Shown: positions 1-5,856 of the stretch, piece after piece | Layout: every line of letters begins with the position of its first letter | Numbering within the stretch: position 1 is the stretch's first letter | Assembly (NCBI GenBank): GCA_964544475.1 | Contig: CAZJBS010000065.1 | Location: forward strand, 1 to 7,276 | Reading direction: 5' to 3' | Source of the DNA: CAZJBS01 sp964544475 | GTDB taxonomy: Bacteria > CLD3 > SB21 | DNA length: 7,276 nucleotides | Translations under genes and position numbers: made by a program | Notes under the pieces: model-generated | Seen by the model: only the letters and a program-made list of their open reading frames with translations | What the model was told of the DNA's origin: nothing | Databases searched by the model: none

Positions 1-62
1 ACCTGTACCGGCTGGAAGTGGATGGGAAGGCGAGGGTGAGGAAGATGATGTTGATTAGATGA
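1..62 (+). CDS. 3' end of an upstream T9SS cargo paralogue (partial)
   Basis: The window opens inside a gene whose last 19 codons are visible, ending in the TGA at 60-62. The visible residues, LYRLEVDGKARVRKMMLIR, are identical to the C-terminus of the 161-2563 protein and nearly identical to that of 3296-5758. They form the final strands of a T9SS type A sorting domain, which directs export across the outer membrane and is then normally removed or used for anchoring. Everything upstream lies outside the window, so length and full architecture are unknown. By analogy with its neighbours it is inferred to be another protein of about 800 residues. The stop codon overlaps the first base of the heptamer repeat tract. 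Confidence 0.85.
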   Translation, partial: LYRLEVDGKARVRKMMLIR

Positions 63-123
63 ATTGAGAATTGAGAATGGAGAATTACGAATTATGAATT
101 ACGAATTACGAATTACGAAATGG
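61..123 (+). repeat. Heptamer short tandem repeat tract (8 units plus one degenerate)
   Basis: Read in sevens from base 61 the tract is GAATTGA twice, GAATGGA, GAATTAC, GAATTAT, then GAATTAC three times, followed by a degenerate GAAATGG. The invariant core is GAAT. It begins on the second base of the preceding stop codon and is far more AT-rich than the coding DNA around it. It resembles the heptanucleotide STRR tracts described in cyanobacteria and seen between genes in other bacteria. There is no stem-loop with a T-run, so it does not look like a terminator. Its function is unknown. Confidence 0.9.
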
Positions 124-129
124 GGATTC

Positions 130-158
130 TCTGTTTGTTGAACGAAACGCGGGAGGAG
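130..158 (+). promoter_or_regulatory. Conserved leader motif TCTGTTTGTT and Shine-Dalgarno of the 161 gene
   Basis: TCTGTTTGTT (130-139) ends 21 bases before the ATG at 161. The same ten bases occur before the 3296 gene, whose spacer is otherwise different, and in the copied spacer before 5857. TCTGTTTG is one base away from the Bacteroidota -7 element TANNTTTG, so it could be the core promoter of each cargo gene, but no convincing -33 TTTG is seen. GGAGG at 152-156 is a strong ribosome binding site that fixes the start. The SD is certain; the promoter reading is a guess. Confidence 0.35.
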
Positions 159-160
159 TT

Positions 161-2563
161 ATGAAGAACATGATACTTTTGTTGGTCGCCTTGAGTGTGG
201 CGACTTTCCCGGTCGTGGGACAGATACCGCCAAACAATCTCGGTCAGATCGTAGAGGTGGCGACGCCGGCGGGGATATTGCCTGTGCCGCATGTGCTGAT
301 CGGATGGGACAGCACGGGGATGGTACGTCAGGCTAATAGCACCGATTCGTTCAAGGTGTTCAGCCGCTTGCCGAGTCAGACCACACTCAACCGAATTACG
401 ACTGAACAGTACCCCCTGAATTACTACACCCGTTTCAGCGCCCCCACCGGCAGCGAAAGCTATGAAATCCACTTTGGAGACTCGAGTTACTATTGGAACG
501 GATCCGTTTTGGCCCCAGACAAATTGCCATTTGCTGTGTACGCTGTCGGACCGAGATCTTCCTTCAGCCAGGACACTACGGTGTCTCACCGCTTGTGCAT
601 TGAAAGGAATTATCAAGGCTACTATCTCTTCTACTCAGACATGGCCCTGCCGTGGGACAGCACGTATTGTGAGATGGGCACGCGCTCCACCATTCCCTTT
701 TCTACCTTTGAAGCATCGATCCGATATTGGCGAACCGGCAAAGCCTCCATACCGTACACGCAGACCACATGGACCCAAGCCACCGACAGTATCACTCCTC
801 CCCCGGGAACGGTGATTCGGCTGGTGGCTGCCAATGTGGACAGCGCGAGGCCGGTCATCGCCGCAAGGCAGACTCTCGTTTTCCCAAACCCCGCGGACAC
901 GTTTCAACTGATGGTCTATTCTTTCGAACCTGTGACATGGTCGTTGATATCCGCTCCGGAGAACATGACTCTTGATGCATCGGGGGTTATTCGATGGCCC
1001 TATGTGGGATTCCAGTACGGTCAATCATACAATGTGATATTAGGGGCCACGAATTCCCTCGGCGTCACTTACGCATCATTCACCGCCGTGGCCGGTTATT
1101 CCGGAGCGCAGCCCCTGGTACGTTTAAAACACAACAATCTTGACTTTTGGACGGCCAACGATGGCACCGTTGCGGCCAATACTCCCGCATCGCAAGCCGG
1201 GATGCTCTTCAATAGCCCCTCTGCAGACTTGATCTACGCAGGCGGCTTCTACGTCGGAACCCGGAAGCAGGGTGAGGGAACCCCAGATACCGTCACCGTA
1301 TCGAATGTGGAGTTCAGTACGGAATTTCAGCCGGGTCGGATTCTTAATAGCGGGAATCTGGGCACGTTGATCACCGAGGATCCCATGGACCCTGCGCTCG
1401 GCGTGTATCTCCTGCCCGACCACGCCGCGGATTGGCCGCTGGAAGCGCCACATGACGAATTGGGCAATCCACTCAAACTCTCACTACGCGATTCGTGGAC
1501 GGTATTCAACGATCTGGCTGCTGCAAACGATTCCGGCTGGTATGAGACTTCTCCGAAACTGGGCCTCGAGATTCAGCGGCAGACGTTCATGTTTTCGGCT
1601 TATCCATGGAACAATGCCGTGCTGGTCCGGATGCGGATCATCAACAAGAGCGACCGTACCTACGATTCGACATATTTCGCTTTGTGGCAAGATCCGGATG
1701 TCGGTTATTCGGCCAGTCAGGATATAGCGTCGGTAGACAGTGCGTTGTCGCTCGTTATGACTGCCAATGCGCCCGGCGTCGATGCCTGTCCTGTCGCATC
1801 CGGCGGCTTGTTGTTGCAGGGACCGCTCTGCATGGCTACTTCCGGAGACACGGCTATCGTCGTCGATGTAGGGCAGAACGGGTTTACTACCCTTCGGCGA
1901 CCGCAGAAGCTCACGCGGACGGCCAATGCGGCCATCGCCTATCGCAATGGGCAGGGAGGACCGGATAGTGAAAAAGAAGATGTCACTCGATACAATTTTT
2001 TTCTTGGTTTGGACCCCAATGGCGTACCCAAATCAGGAGGACCATTTGATATTTGGACTGGCGTGATCCCTGGTGACCAGCGTACCATCATGTCTTCCGG
2101 CCCCTTTACATTCACTGCGGGAGACACGCAGACGATCTGGTATGCCTATGTTGGCGCTTTGGGCGCCAATGACTCCGCCGCTGTCGATACGTTGAAACAC
2201 TACGCCACTTTGATGCACCAGCAGTTCCAGGGCAATATGAACGACATCGTCGTCGGAATTGGCGAGCGCACCGGACAACAGGTGCCCGGCTTCAAGCTTT
2301 ACGCCAACTACCCCAATCCCTTCAATCCGTCGACGACGATCCGGTACAACCTGCCAAAGGAGTCGCGGGTGTCGCTCAAAATCTACAACGTGCTCGGTCA
2401 GGAAGTGCGCACACTGGTCAATGCCTGGAAAGGCATCGGGGAACATACGGTCGTCTGGGATGGCCGGAATAATTGGCGTCATGCGGTGTCATCGGGCGTC
2501 TACCTGTACCGGCTGGAAGTGGATGGGAAGGCGAGGGTGAGGAAGATGATGTTGATCAGATGA
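161..2563 (+). CDS. Secreted T9SS type A sorting-domain protein, cargo paralogue 1
   Basis: This 800-residue protein is predicted to leave the cell by Sec and then T9SS, ending on the surface or outside. Residues 1-20 form a signal peptide (hydrophobic core ILLLVALSVA, probable cut VVG|Q). Residues 21-230 are a family-specific region with FAVYAVGPR (124-132). Residues about 232-310 look like an Ig-like He_PIG domain (PVTWSLISAPENMTLD at 257-272). Residues about 320-700 are a conserved region found in many FCB secreted proteins, with FQPGRILNSG (389-398), DSWTVFND (444-451), GLEIQRQTF (468-476), the acidic DPDVG (511-515) and SSGPFTFTAGDTQ (645-657). Residues about 709-800 are the sorting domain, opened by YPNPFNPSTTI (717-727). 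No catalytic motif is recognised, so adhesive or structural roles are only possibilities. The start is fixed by the signal peptide and GGAGG at 152-156. A lipoprotein gene follows 159 bases downstream. Confidence 0.93.
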   Translation: MKNMILLLVALSVATFPVVGQIPPNNLGQIVEVATPAGILPVPHVLIGWDSTGMVRQANSTDSFKVFSRLPSQTTLNRITTEQYPLNYYTRFSAPTGSESYEIHFGDSSYYWNGSVLAPDKLPFAVYAVGPRSSFSQDTTVSHRLCIERNYQGYYLFYSDMALPWDSTYCEMGTRSTIPFSTFEASIRYWRTGKASIPYTQTTWTQATDSITPPPGTVIRLVAANVDSARPVIAARQTLVFPNPADTFQLMVYSFEPVTWSLISAPENMTLDASGVIRWPYVGFQYGQSYNVILGATNSLGVTYASFTAVAGYSGAQPLVRLKHNNLDFWTANDGTVAANTPASQAGMLFNSPSADLIYAGGFYVGTRKQGEGTPDTVTVSNVEFSTEFQPGRILNSGNLGTLITEDPMDPALGVYLLPDHAADWPLEAPHDELGNPLKLSLRDSWTVFNDLAAANDSGWYETSPKLGLEIQRQTFMFSAYPWNNAVLVRMRIINKSDRTYDSTYFALWQDPDVGYSASQDIASVDSALSLVMTANAPGVDACPVASGGLLLQGPLCMATSGDTAIVVDVGQNGFTTLRRPQKLTRTANAAIAYRNGQGGPDSEKEDVTRYNFFLGLDPNGVPKSGGPFDIWTGVIPGDQRTIMSSGPFTFTAGDTQTIWYAYVGALGANDSAAVDTLKHYATLMHQQFQGNMNDIVVGIGERTGQQVPGFKLYANYPNPFNPSTTIRYNLPKESRVSLKIYNVLGQEVRTLVNAWKGIGEHTVVWDGRNNWRHAVSSGVYLYRLEVDGKARVRKMMLIR

Positions 2564-2589
2564 ATTGAGAATTGAGAATGGAGAATTAC
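2502..2589 (+). repeat. 88-bp copy of the gene-end/heptamer repeat (second instance)
   Basis: This stretch matches 1-88 with a single difference, C at 2557 for T at 56, which is silent (Ile ATC/ATT). It covers the last 20 codons of the 161 gene and 26 bases past the stop. Identity stops exactly at a heptamer boundary (GAATTAC then TAGGAGC), beyond which the spacer is unrelated to the other two spacers. That abrupt end suggests a recombination junction inside the heptamer array. Confidence 0.93.
2562..2589 (+). repeat. Short heptamer tract (4 units)
   Basis: GAATTGA twice, GAATGGA and GAATTAC follow the stop of the 161 gene in the same order as the first four units at 61 and 5757. The remaining four units, the TCTGTTTGTT motif and the cargo-gene SD found in the other spacers are missing here. 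Confidence 0.88.
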
Positions 2590-2664
2590 TAGGAGCATTC
2601 GGTCGCAATTGCTTTTGAACAGAATCACGTTCCTATTTGCATGGAAACTGTAGCAATCAACGGC

Positions 2665-2681
2665 ACCGGGTTTTCTCCGGT
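2665..2681 (+). other. Small inverted repeat in the 2564-2722 spacer
   Basis: ACCGG and CCGGT form a 5-bp perfect stem around a 7-base T-rich loop (GTTTTCT). It lies 102 bases past the stop of the 161 gene and 42 bases before the lipoprotein start. No T-run follows the stem, so it is not a standard intrinsic terminator. It could be chance. The rest of the 2590-2722 spacer shows nothing else that can be supported. Confidence 0.25.
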
Positions 2682-2710
2682 TGTCCAAGTTCATAAGACG
2701 TAAACCATAT

Positions 2711-2715
2711 GGGAG
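2711..2715 (+). promoter_or_regulatory. Ribosome binding site that decides the lipoprotein start
   Basis: GGGAG sits 7 bases before the ATG at 2723. An in-frame TTG at 2681 would add 14 residues (MSKFIRRKPYGSSI) before the Met and bury the lipoprotein signal, and it has no SD in front. This supports 2723 as the true start. Confidence 0.6.
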
Positions 2716-2722
2716 TAGTATC

Positions 2723-3205
2723 ATGAAGACCATCATGTATGCGTTCATCCTCGTCGCAGTCGTCGCTTGCGACGATGGCGGATCGGACCCGGCTGGAAGC
2801 AGGAGTCCTGCGGCCACGGCCTATACGGATGCCGACACGTATCTCTCCGGGGACCTGATCACTTTTTACGTGAAGAACGCCACGGAGGAGCCTCTTTCGA
2901 TAGAGGCCTGCGACGGCCATATGTTCTACCTTCGCGACCGGCTGCACAATTCCGAATGGCAGCTGTGGGTCACCTATCTCTGTTCATCCACGCCGCCGTC
3001 AGAATTACGCGACGTTCCGGTGGATTCTGTGATTCACAACTCGCTCAGTGTATCGAAGACCGGTTACTACAGGCTTCGATTGCCGTTCGTGTGGAACCAC
3101 GATCCCGAAAGGCGAGACACTCTCGTGACCAATACATTCCTGGTCACGGTCAATGAAGCGGGAAAAGCGTCGGATCCACCCAACGGCTTACGTATGGTGA
3201 AGTGA
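2723..3205 (+). CDS. Small predicted lipoprotein with a beta-sandwich-like domain
   Basis: This 160-residue protein begins with a type II signal peptide: MKTIMYAFILVAVVAC with lipobox VVAC, so Cys16 would be lipidated. An acidic DDGGSDP follows, giving a flexible tether. The mature part (about residues 33-145) has the pattern of small Ig-like domains in bacterial lipoproteins: LSGDLITFYVKN, a first Cys in SIEAC, an aromatic-rich strand, SEWQLWV, a second Cys in TYLCSS, and a closing GYYRLRLPF. The two Cys could form a disulphide. This resembles BsuPI-like or other Ig-like lipoprotein domains only in pattern, and no family is claimed. It lies between two T9SS cargo genes with spacers of 159 and 90 bases, so a role in handling or anchoring those proteins is possible but unproven. 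It has no sorting domain. Confidence 0.85.
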   Translation: MKTIMYAFILVAVVACDDGGSDPAGSRSPAATAYTDADTYLSGDLITFYVKNATEEPLSIEACDGHMFYLRDRLHNSEWQLWVTYLCSSTPPSELRDVPVDSVIHNSLSVSKTGYYRLRLPFVWNHDPERRDTLVTNTFLVTVNEAGKASDPPNGLRMVK

Positions 3206-3227
3206 GGTCCGCTGACAAGGAGGCGAT

Positions 3228-3299
3228 ATGTTATTTTTGCATGAGGCCCGAAGACATCGAGTCTGTTTGTTAATCATCAATCGTAAGGAGTTGGTATGA
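3228..3299 (+). CDS. Possible 23-residue leader ORF coupled to the next gene
   Basis: An ATG at 3228 follows AAGGAGG (3217-3223) by 4 bases. The frame runs 23 codons to a TGA at 3297-3299 that overlaps the ATG of the 3296 gene in the arrangement ATGA. The peptide starts MLFLHEARRH and ends INRKELV; it has no recognisable motif. The strong SD and the coupling overlap are what a translated leader would show. The conserved TCTGTTTGTT motif lies inside it, and if that is a promoter the ORF would be mostly upstream of the transcript. It may be chance. Confidence 0.25.
   Translation: MLFLHEARRHRVCLLIINRKELV
3262..3290 (+). promoter_or_regulatory. Conserved leader motif TCTGTTTGTT and Shine-Dalgarno of the 3296 gene
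   Basis: TCTGTTTGTT at 3262-3271 ends 24 bases before the ATG at 3296, close to the 21-base distance seen at 161 and 5857. The surrounding spacer is otherwise not alignable to theirs. AAGGAG (3285-3290) lies 5 bases before the ATG and sets the start. The motif resembles a Bacteroidota -7 element with one mismatch. The promoter role is inferred. Confidence 0.35.
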
Positions 3300-5758
3300 A
3301 AACCATCCAGGCCAATCCCAAGGGAGTCAGAGAGAGAGAGTCATTCACGTATGTCCTGCATTGTGCCATGGTGCTGATCCTGGTCATCGTGCACGGACAG
3401 GCCGCGCAGGGCCAGATTCCAACCGGTACTCTGGGACGCGTCGTGCAGGTCACCGACAGCCTTGGCGTGCTGTCGCCCGTCCGGCCGCTCATCTACTTCG
3501 ACTCAACGGGTTTGAACATTGATTCGAGCGCCGGCGGTCACTTCAAAGTGTTTGGCAATACGCCCGCCACTACGCACTTGAATATGGATGAGGGGGGATT
3601 TTATGCGTTGAACCAGTACCGGTTTTTTGGTCTTCCCGGTGGCGCCGACGCCATTGAACTGCGATTCGGCCCTGGCGATACAAGCCGATATTGGATCAAC
3701 AATGCGCTTTCTGCCTCCACCGTGCCCTTTGCTTTCTACAATGTCGGACCGCGGCGCGGCGATGATTCGTCCACCGGTGGCGGCACTAAGCTCTGCTTCG
3801 TCATATCGGACGACGACTTGAACCTGACGTACACGCCGGGCGAGCCGATTCGCGTCTACGGAGACCTCGCCTACCCCATTGACAGCAGCTACGCCCAGTT
3901 GGGATATTCGCCGGTCTTCCCGTTCATCTCCAACAAGGCGCTTCTGTATCGACTGAGGATCGCGCGTGGCGACGTACCGGACGATCAAACGACTTTCACC
4001 GCTTCGACGGACGGTTATCAACCTCAGCCCGGGACCGTCATCCGCTTTGCAGACCTGCTGTCCGACACGATCCGTCCGGTGATCGTCGTCACCAATACCG
4101 ACCCTGCCGTGACCTATCCGGCGACGGGCGCGCGTGTGGTCTTTCCGGTGAAAACGATATCGTACGTCACTCCGACGCTGGAAATTCTCAGTGCACCTCC
4201 CGGAGCCTGGATCAATGCCGACGGTGATCTGGAATGGGTTTTGGCAGGCGAGCAGCCCGGCCTACCGCATCAGATCAGCCTGCGGGCAATCAATCCCACG
4301 GGAGCGGCCCAGACTGATCCCTTCACGGTGAGCAAACCTCTGGTGACGGCCGCGAGGACGGACGCAAACAACGTGGAAATACTGACCCACAACGATGGCA
4401 GGATCGGTTCCGATGCGGAAGCTACACAGCCGGGATTCACGTTCCGGGGCTACAACCCGCACGACTACTTTCTTCTCTACGCGGCAGGGTTCATTCTGGG
4501 CGGCAGGGATCCTGACGGAAATCTTCGACTCCTTCTATCCACCTATGCTTCGGACTTCCAGCCGGGACCGATTCTGAATTCGGGCGTCAATCCCTCGCAG
4601 TTAATTGCAGGAAATCCGCTGAGCGACTCGAGCAATCTTTTTGTATTGCCGGATGATTTTGACATTTGGCCGTCAACCGCGCCACGCGACACACTGGATC
4701 AGCCGCTCCAGGTATCGGCGGAAGATACGTGGATGGTTTTCAACGATCTTGATTCGACACGATATCAGGAGCCATCGACGCCCATGGGTCTTGAAGTGCA
4801 ACGGCAAACCTATCAGTTCCCTGCCGGCGTACTTGACAATGCCGTGATCGTGCGTATGCGGATCGTCAACAAGTCCAACATAACCTATCACTCGGTCTAC
4901 TTGTGCCTCTGGAACGACACCAATGTCGGAGCCGTTGCCAACGATGACGTGTCCGGAGTGGACAGCGCGTTGTCTCTCTTCTACAATTACAGCACCAGCG
5001 ACCCTATGCCGTGGGCGAGCGGCCTGCAGTGGCTGCAGGGTCCACTGGTGGAAGACTCCGGCCACGTTGCGACCATTCTGCGCCCCGGTACATCGGGATT
5101 CTACTGGGAGGATGTCTATGGTCAGCGATTGATGTCCGCCTCCTCTGCGTTCAGGCACCCGAATGGCACCGGGCCATCCAACAACCAGGAGTTCTATTGG
5201 ATTCTGGAAGGGCTCGACTACGACGGTCAACCCAAGCCACTCGGGCCATTTGACCTGTTGGTTACATCTCCTGCCAATGCGCGGGGATATTTGAGTTCTG
5301 GACCATTTACGTTCGTCGCCGGGGACACGCAGGATGTTTTCTATGCCCTGATCGGAAGCCAGGGCGTGGATCATGCCGACGCCGTTGCCCACATGCTGGC
5401 CCAGGCCCAAACTCTGCAGGGCGTCTATCATGATCGTTTCATCGTGGATGTTGCAGAACCATCGGACGATTCCTTGCTCCGGAATTTCAGCCTATTTGCG
5501 AACTATCCGAATCCCTTCAACCCATCCACCACGATCAAATACGTCCTGCCGAAGCAGGCGAAGGTATCTTTGAAAGTGTACAACATCCTGGGTCAGGAAG
5601 TGCGCACACTGGTCAATGCCCGGGAAGGATTCGGTGAGCATACGGTGGTGTGGAATGGAAAGAACCAACTCGGCCGGCCGGTGTCGTCGGGAGTGTATTT
5701 GTATCGGCTTGACGTGGATGGGAAGGCGAGGGTGAGGAAGATGATGTTGATTAGATGA
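3296..5758 (+). CDS. Secreted T9SS type A sorting-domain protein, cargo paralogue 2
   Basis: This 820-residue protein has the same order of parts as the 161 gene but is clearly more diverged from it than the 5857 copy is. The signal peptide is unusually long: a charged n-region (residues 1-19, with RERES), a hydrophobic core about 21-33 and a probable cut at AQG|Q (39/40). An Ig-like region lies at about 260-346. The conserved FCB region holds FQPGPILNSG (421-430), DTWMVFND (477-484), GLEVQRQTY (498-506), NAVIVRMRIVNKS (515-527), DTNVG (541-545, less acidic than DPDVG in paralogue 1) and SSGPFTFVAGDTQ (667-679). The sorting domain is about 728-820, with YPNPFNPSTTI at 737-747. It is predicted to be surface or extracellular; no catalytic residues are recognised. 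AAGGAG at 3285-3290 supports the start. Met25 would also leave a hydrophobic leader, but without positive charge. Confidence 0.93.
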   Translation: MKTIQANPKGVRERESFTYVLHCAMVLILVIVHGQAAQGQIPTGTLGRVVQVTDSLGVLSPVRPLIYFDSTGLNIDSSAGGHFKVFGNTPATTHLNMDEGGFYALNQYRFFGLPGGADAIELRFGPGDTSRYWINNALSASTVPFAFYNVGPRRGDDSSTGGGTKLCFVISDDDLNLTYTPGEPIRVYGDLAYPIDSSYAQLGYSPVFPFISNKALLYRLRIARGDVPDDQTTFTASTDGYQPQPGTVIRFADLLSDTIRPVIVVTNTDPAVTYPATGARVVFPVKTISYVTPTLEILSAPPGAWINADGDLEWVLAGEQPGLPHQISLRAINPTGAAQTDPFTVSKPLVTAARTDANNVEILTHNDGRIGSDAEATQPGFTFRGYNPHDYFLLYAAGFILGGRDPDGNLRLLLSTYASDFQPGPILNSGVNPSQLIAGNPLSDSSNLFVLPDDFDIWPSTAPRDTLDQPLQVSAEDTWMVFNDLDSTRYQEPSTPMGLEVQRQTYQFPAGVLDNAVIVRMRIVNKSNITYHSVYLCLWNDTNVGAVANDDVSGVDSALSLFYNYSTSDPMPWASGLQWLQGPLVEDSGHVATILRPGTSGFYWEDVYGQRLMSASSAFRHPNGTGPSNNQEFYWILEGLDYDGQPKPLGPFDLLVTSPANARGYLSSGPFTFVAGDTQDVFYALIGSQGVDHADAVAHMLAQAQTLQGVYHDRFIVDVAEPSDDSLLRNFSLFANYPNPFNPSTTIKYVLPKQAKVSLKVYNILGQEVRTLVNAREGFGEHTVVWNGKNQLGRPVSSGVYLYRLDVDGKARVRKMMLIR
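3329..3340 (+). repeat. (AG)6 dinucleotide run in the signal-peptide coding region
   Basis: Six AG units in a row encode part of the charged n-region (Arg-Glu-Arg-Glu) of the 3296 protein. A gain or loss of one unit would shift the frame within the first 15 codons. Runs of this length are only mildly slippage-prone, so phase variation is a possibility and not a conclusion. The run partly explains why this signal peptide is longer than those of its paralogues. Confidence 0.5.
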
Positions 5759-5819
5759 ATTGAGAATTGAGAATGGAGAATTACGAATTATGAATTACGA
5801 ATTACGAATTACGAAATGG
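5757..5819 (+). repeat. Heptamer short tandem repeat tract (8 units plus one degenerate)
   Basis: The unit order is the same as at 61-123, directly after the stop of the 3296 gene. Both long tracts have exactly the same unit number and the same variant units, so they were copied as a block and did not expand independently. Confidence 0.9.
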
Positions 5820-5825
5820 GGATTC

Positions 5826-5854
5826 TCTGTTTGTTGAACGAAACGCGGGAGGAG
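5826..5854 (+). promoter_or_regulatory. Leader motif and Shine-Dalgarno of the broken paralogue
   Basis: TCTGTTTGTT (5826-5835) and GGAGG (5848-5852) are exact copies of the signals before the 161 gene, at the same distances from the ATG at 5857. The initiation signals are therefore intact although the coding frame behind them is interrupted. Confidence 0.35.
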
Positions 5855-5856
5855 TT

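Larger units (their letters stand above)
18..169 (+). repeat. 152-bp perfect direct repeat, copy 1
   Basis: This stretch matches 5714-5865 base for base at a constant offset of 5696, bounded by mismatches at 17/5713 and 170/5866. It contains the last 14 sense codons and stop of one cargo gene, the whole 98-base spacer and the first three codons of the next gene (ATG AAG AAC). The repeat ignores gene borders, so it records a duplication or gene-conversion event, not protein constraint. Recombination between the copies would remove or duplicate the 161-2563, 2723-3205 and 3296-5758 genes together. Confidence 0.95.

Noticed and set aside
61..123. Heptamer tract as a CRISPR array or replication iterons
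   Set aside because: Units are 7 bp with no spacers, and no cas or replication initiator gene is near. Placement directly after cargo-gene stops fits an STRR better.
113..616. 167-codon open frame on the minus strand across the 161 gene start
   Set aside because: It is antisense to the signal peptide and N-terminal region of a well-supported gene, and it ends inside the spacer repeat. A similar shadow (5809-6048) arises over the copied region, so it follows from the repeat and from codon bias.
2665..2681. Hairpin after the 161 gene as an intrinsic terminator
   Set aside because: The stem is only 5 bp and no T-run follows; the T-rich part is in the loop. It is kept only as a weak inverted repeat.
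2681..2722. N-terminal extension of the lipoprotein from TTG 2681
   Set aside because: It would place 14 residues with several basic ones before the lipobox signal, has no SD, and the ATG at 2723 has GGGAG at a good distance.
2709..2726. Five-codon ORF (ATG 2709 to TGA 2724-2726) overlapping the lipoprotein start as ATGA
   Set aside because: It is too short to support, has no SD of its own, and the GGGAG overlapping it serves the 2723 start.
3232..3239. TATTTTTG as a Bacteroidota -7 promoter element (TANNTTTG)
   Set aside because: It matches the consensus, but no TTTG lies at the expected distance upstream. A single 8-base match in a short spacer is weak, and it is not shared with the other leaders.
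4673..5431. 252-codon minus-strand open frame within the 3296 gene
   Set aside because: It lies wholly antisense to the conserved central region of a cargo protein. The translated product shows no domain, and GC-rich third positions readily give such shadows.
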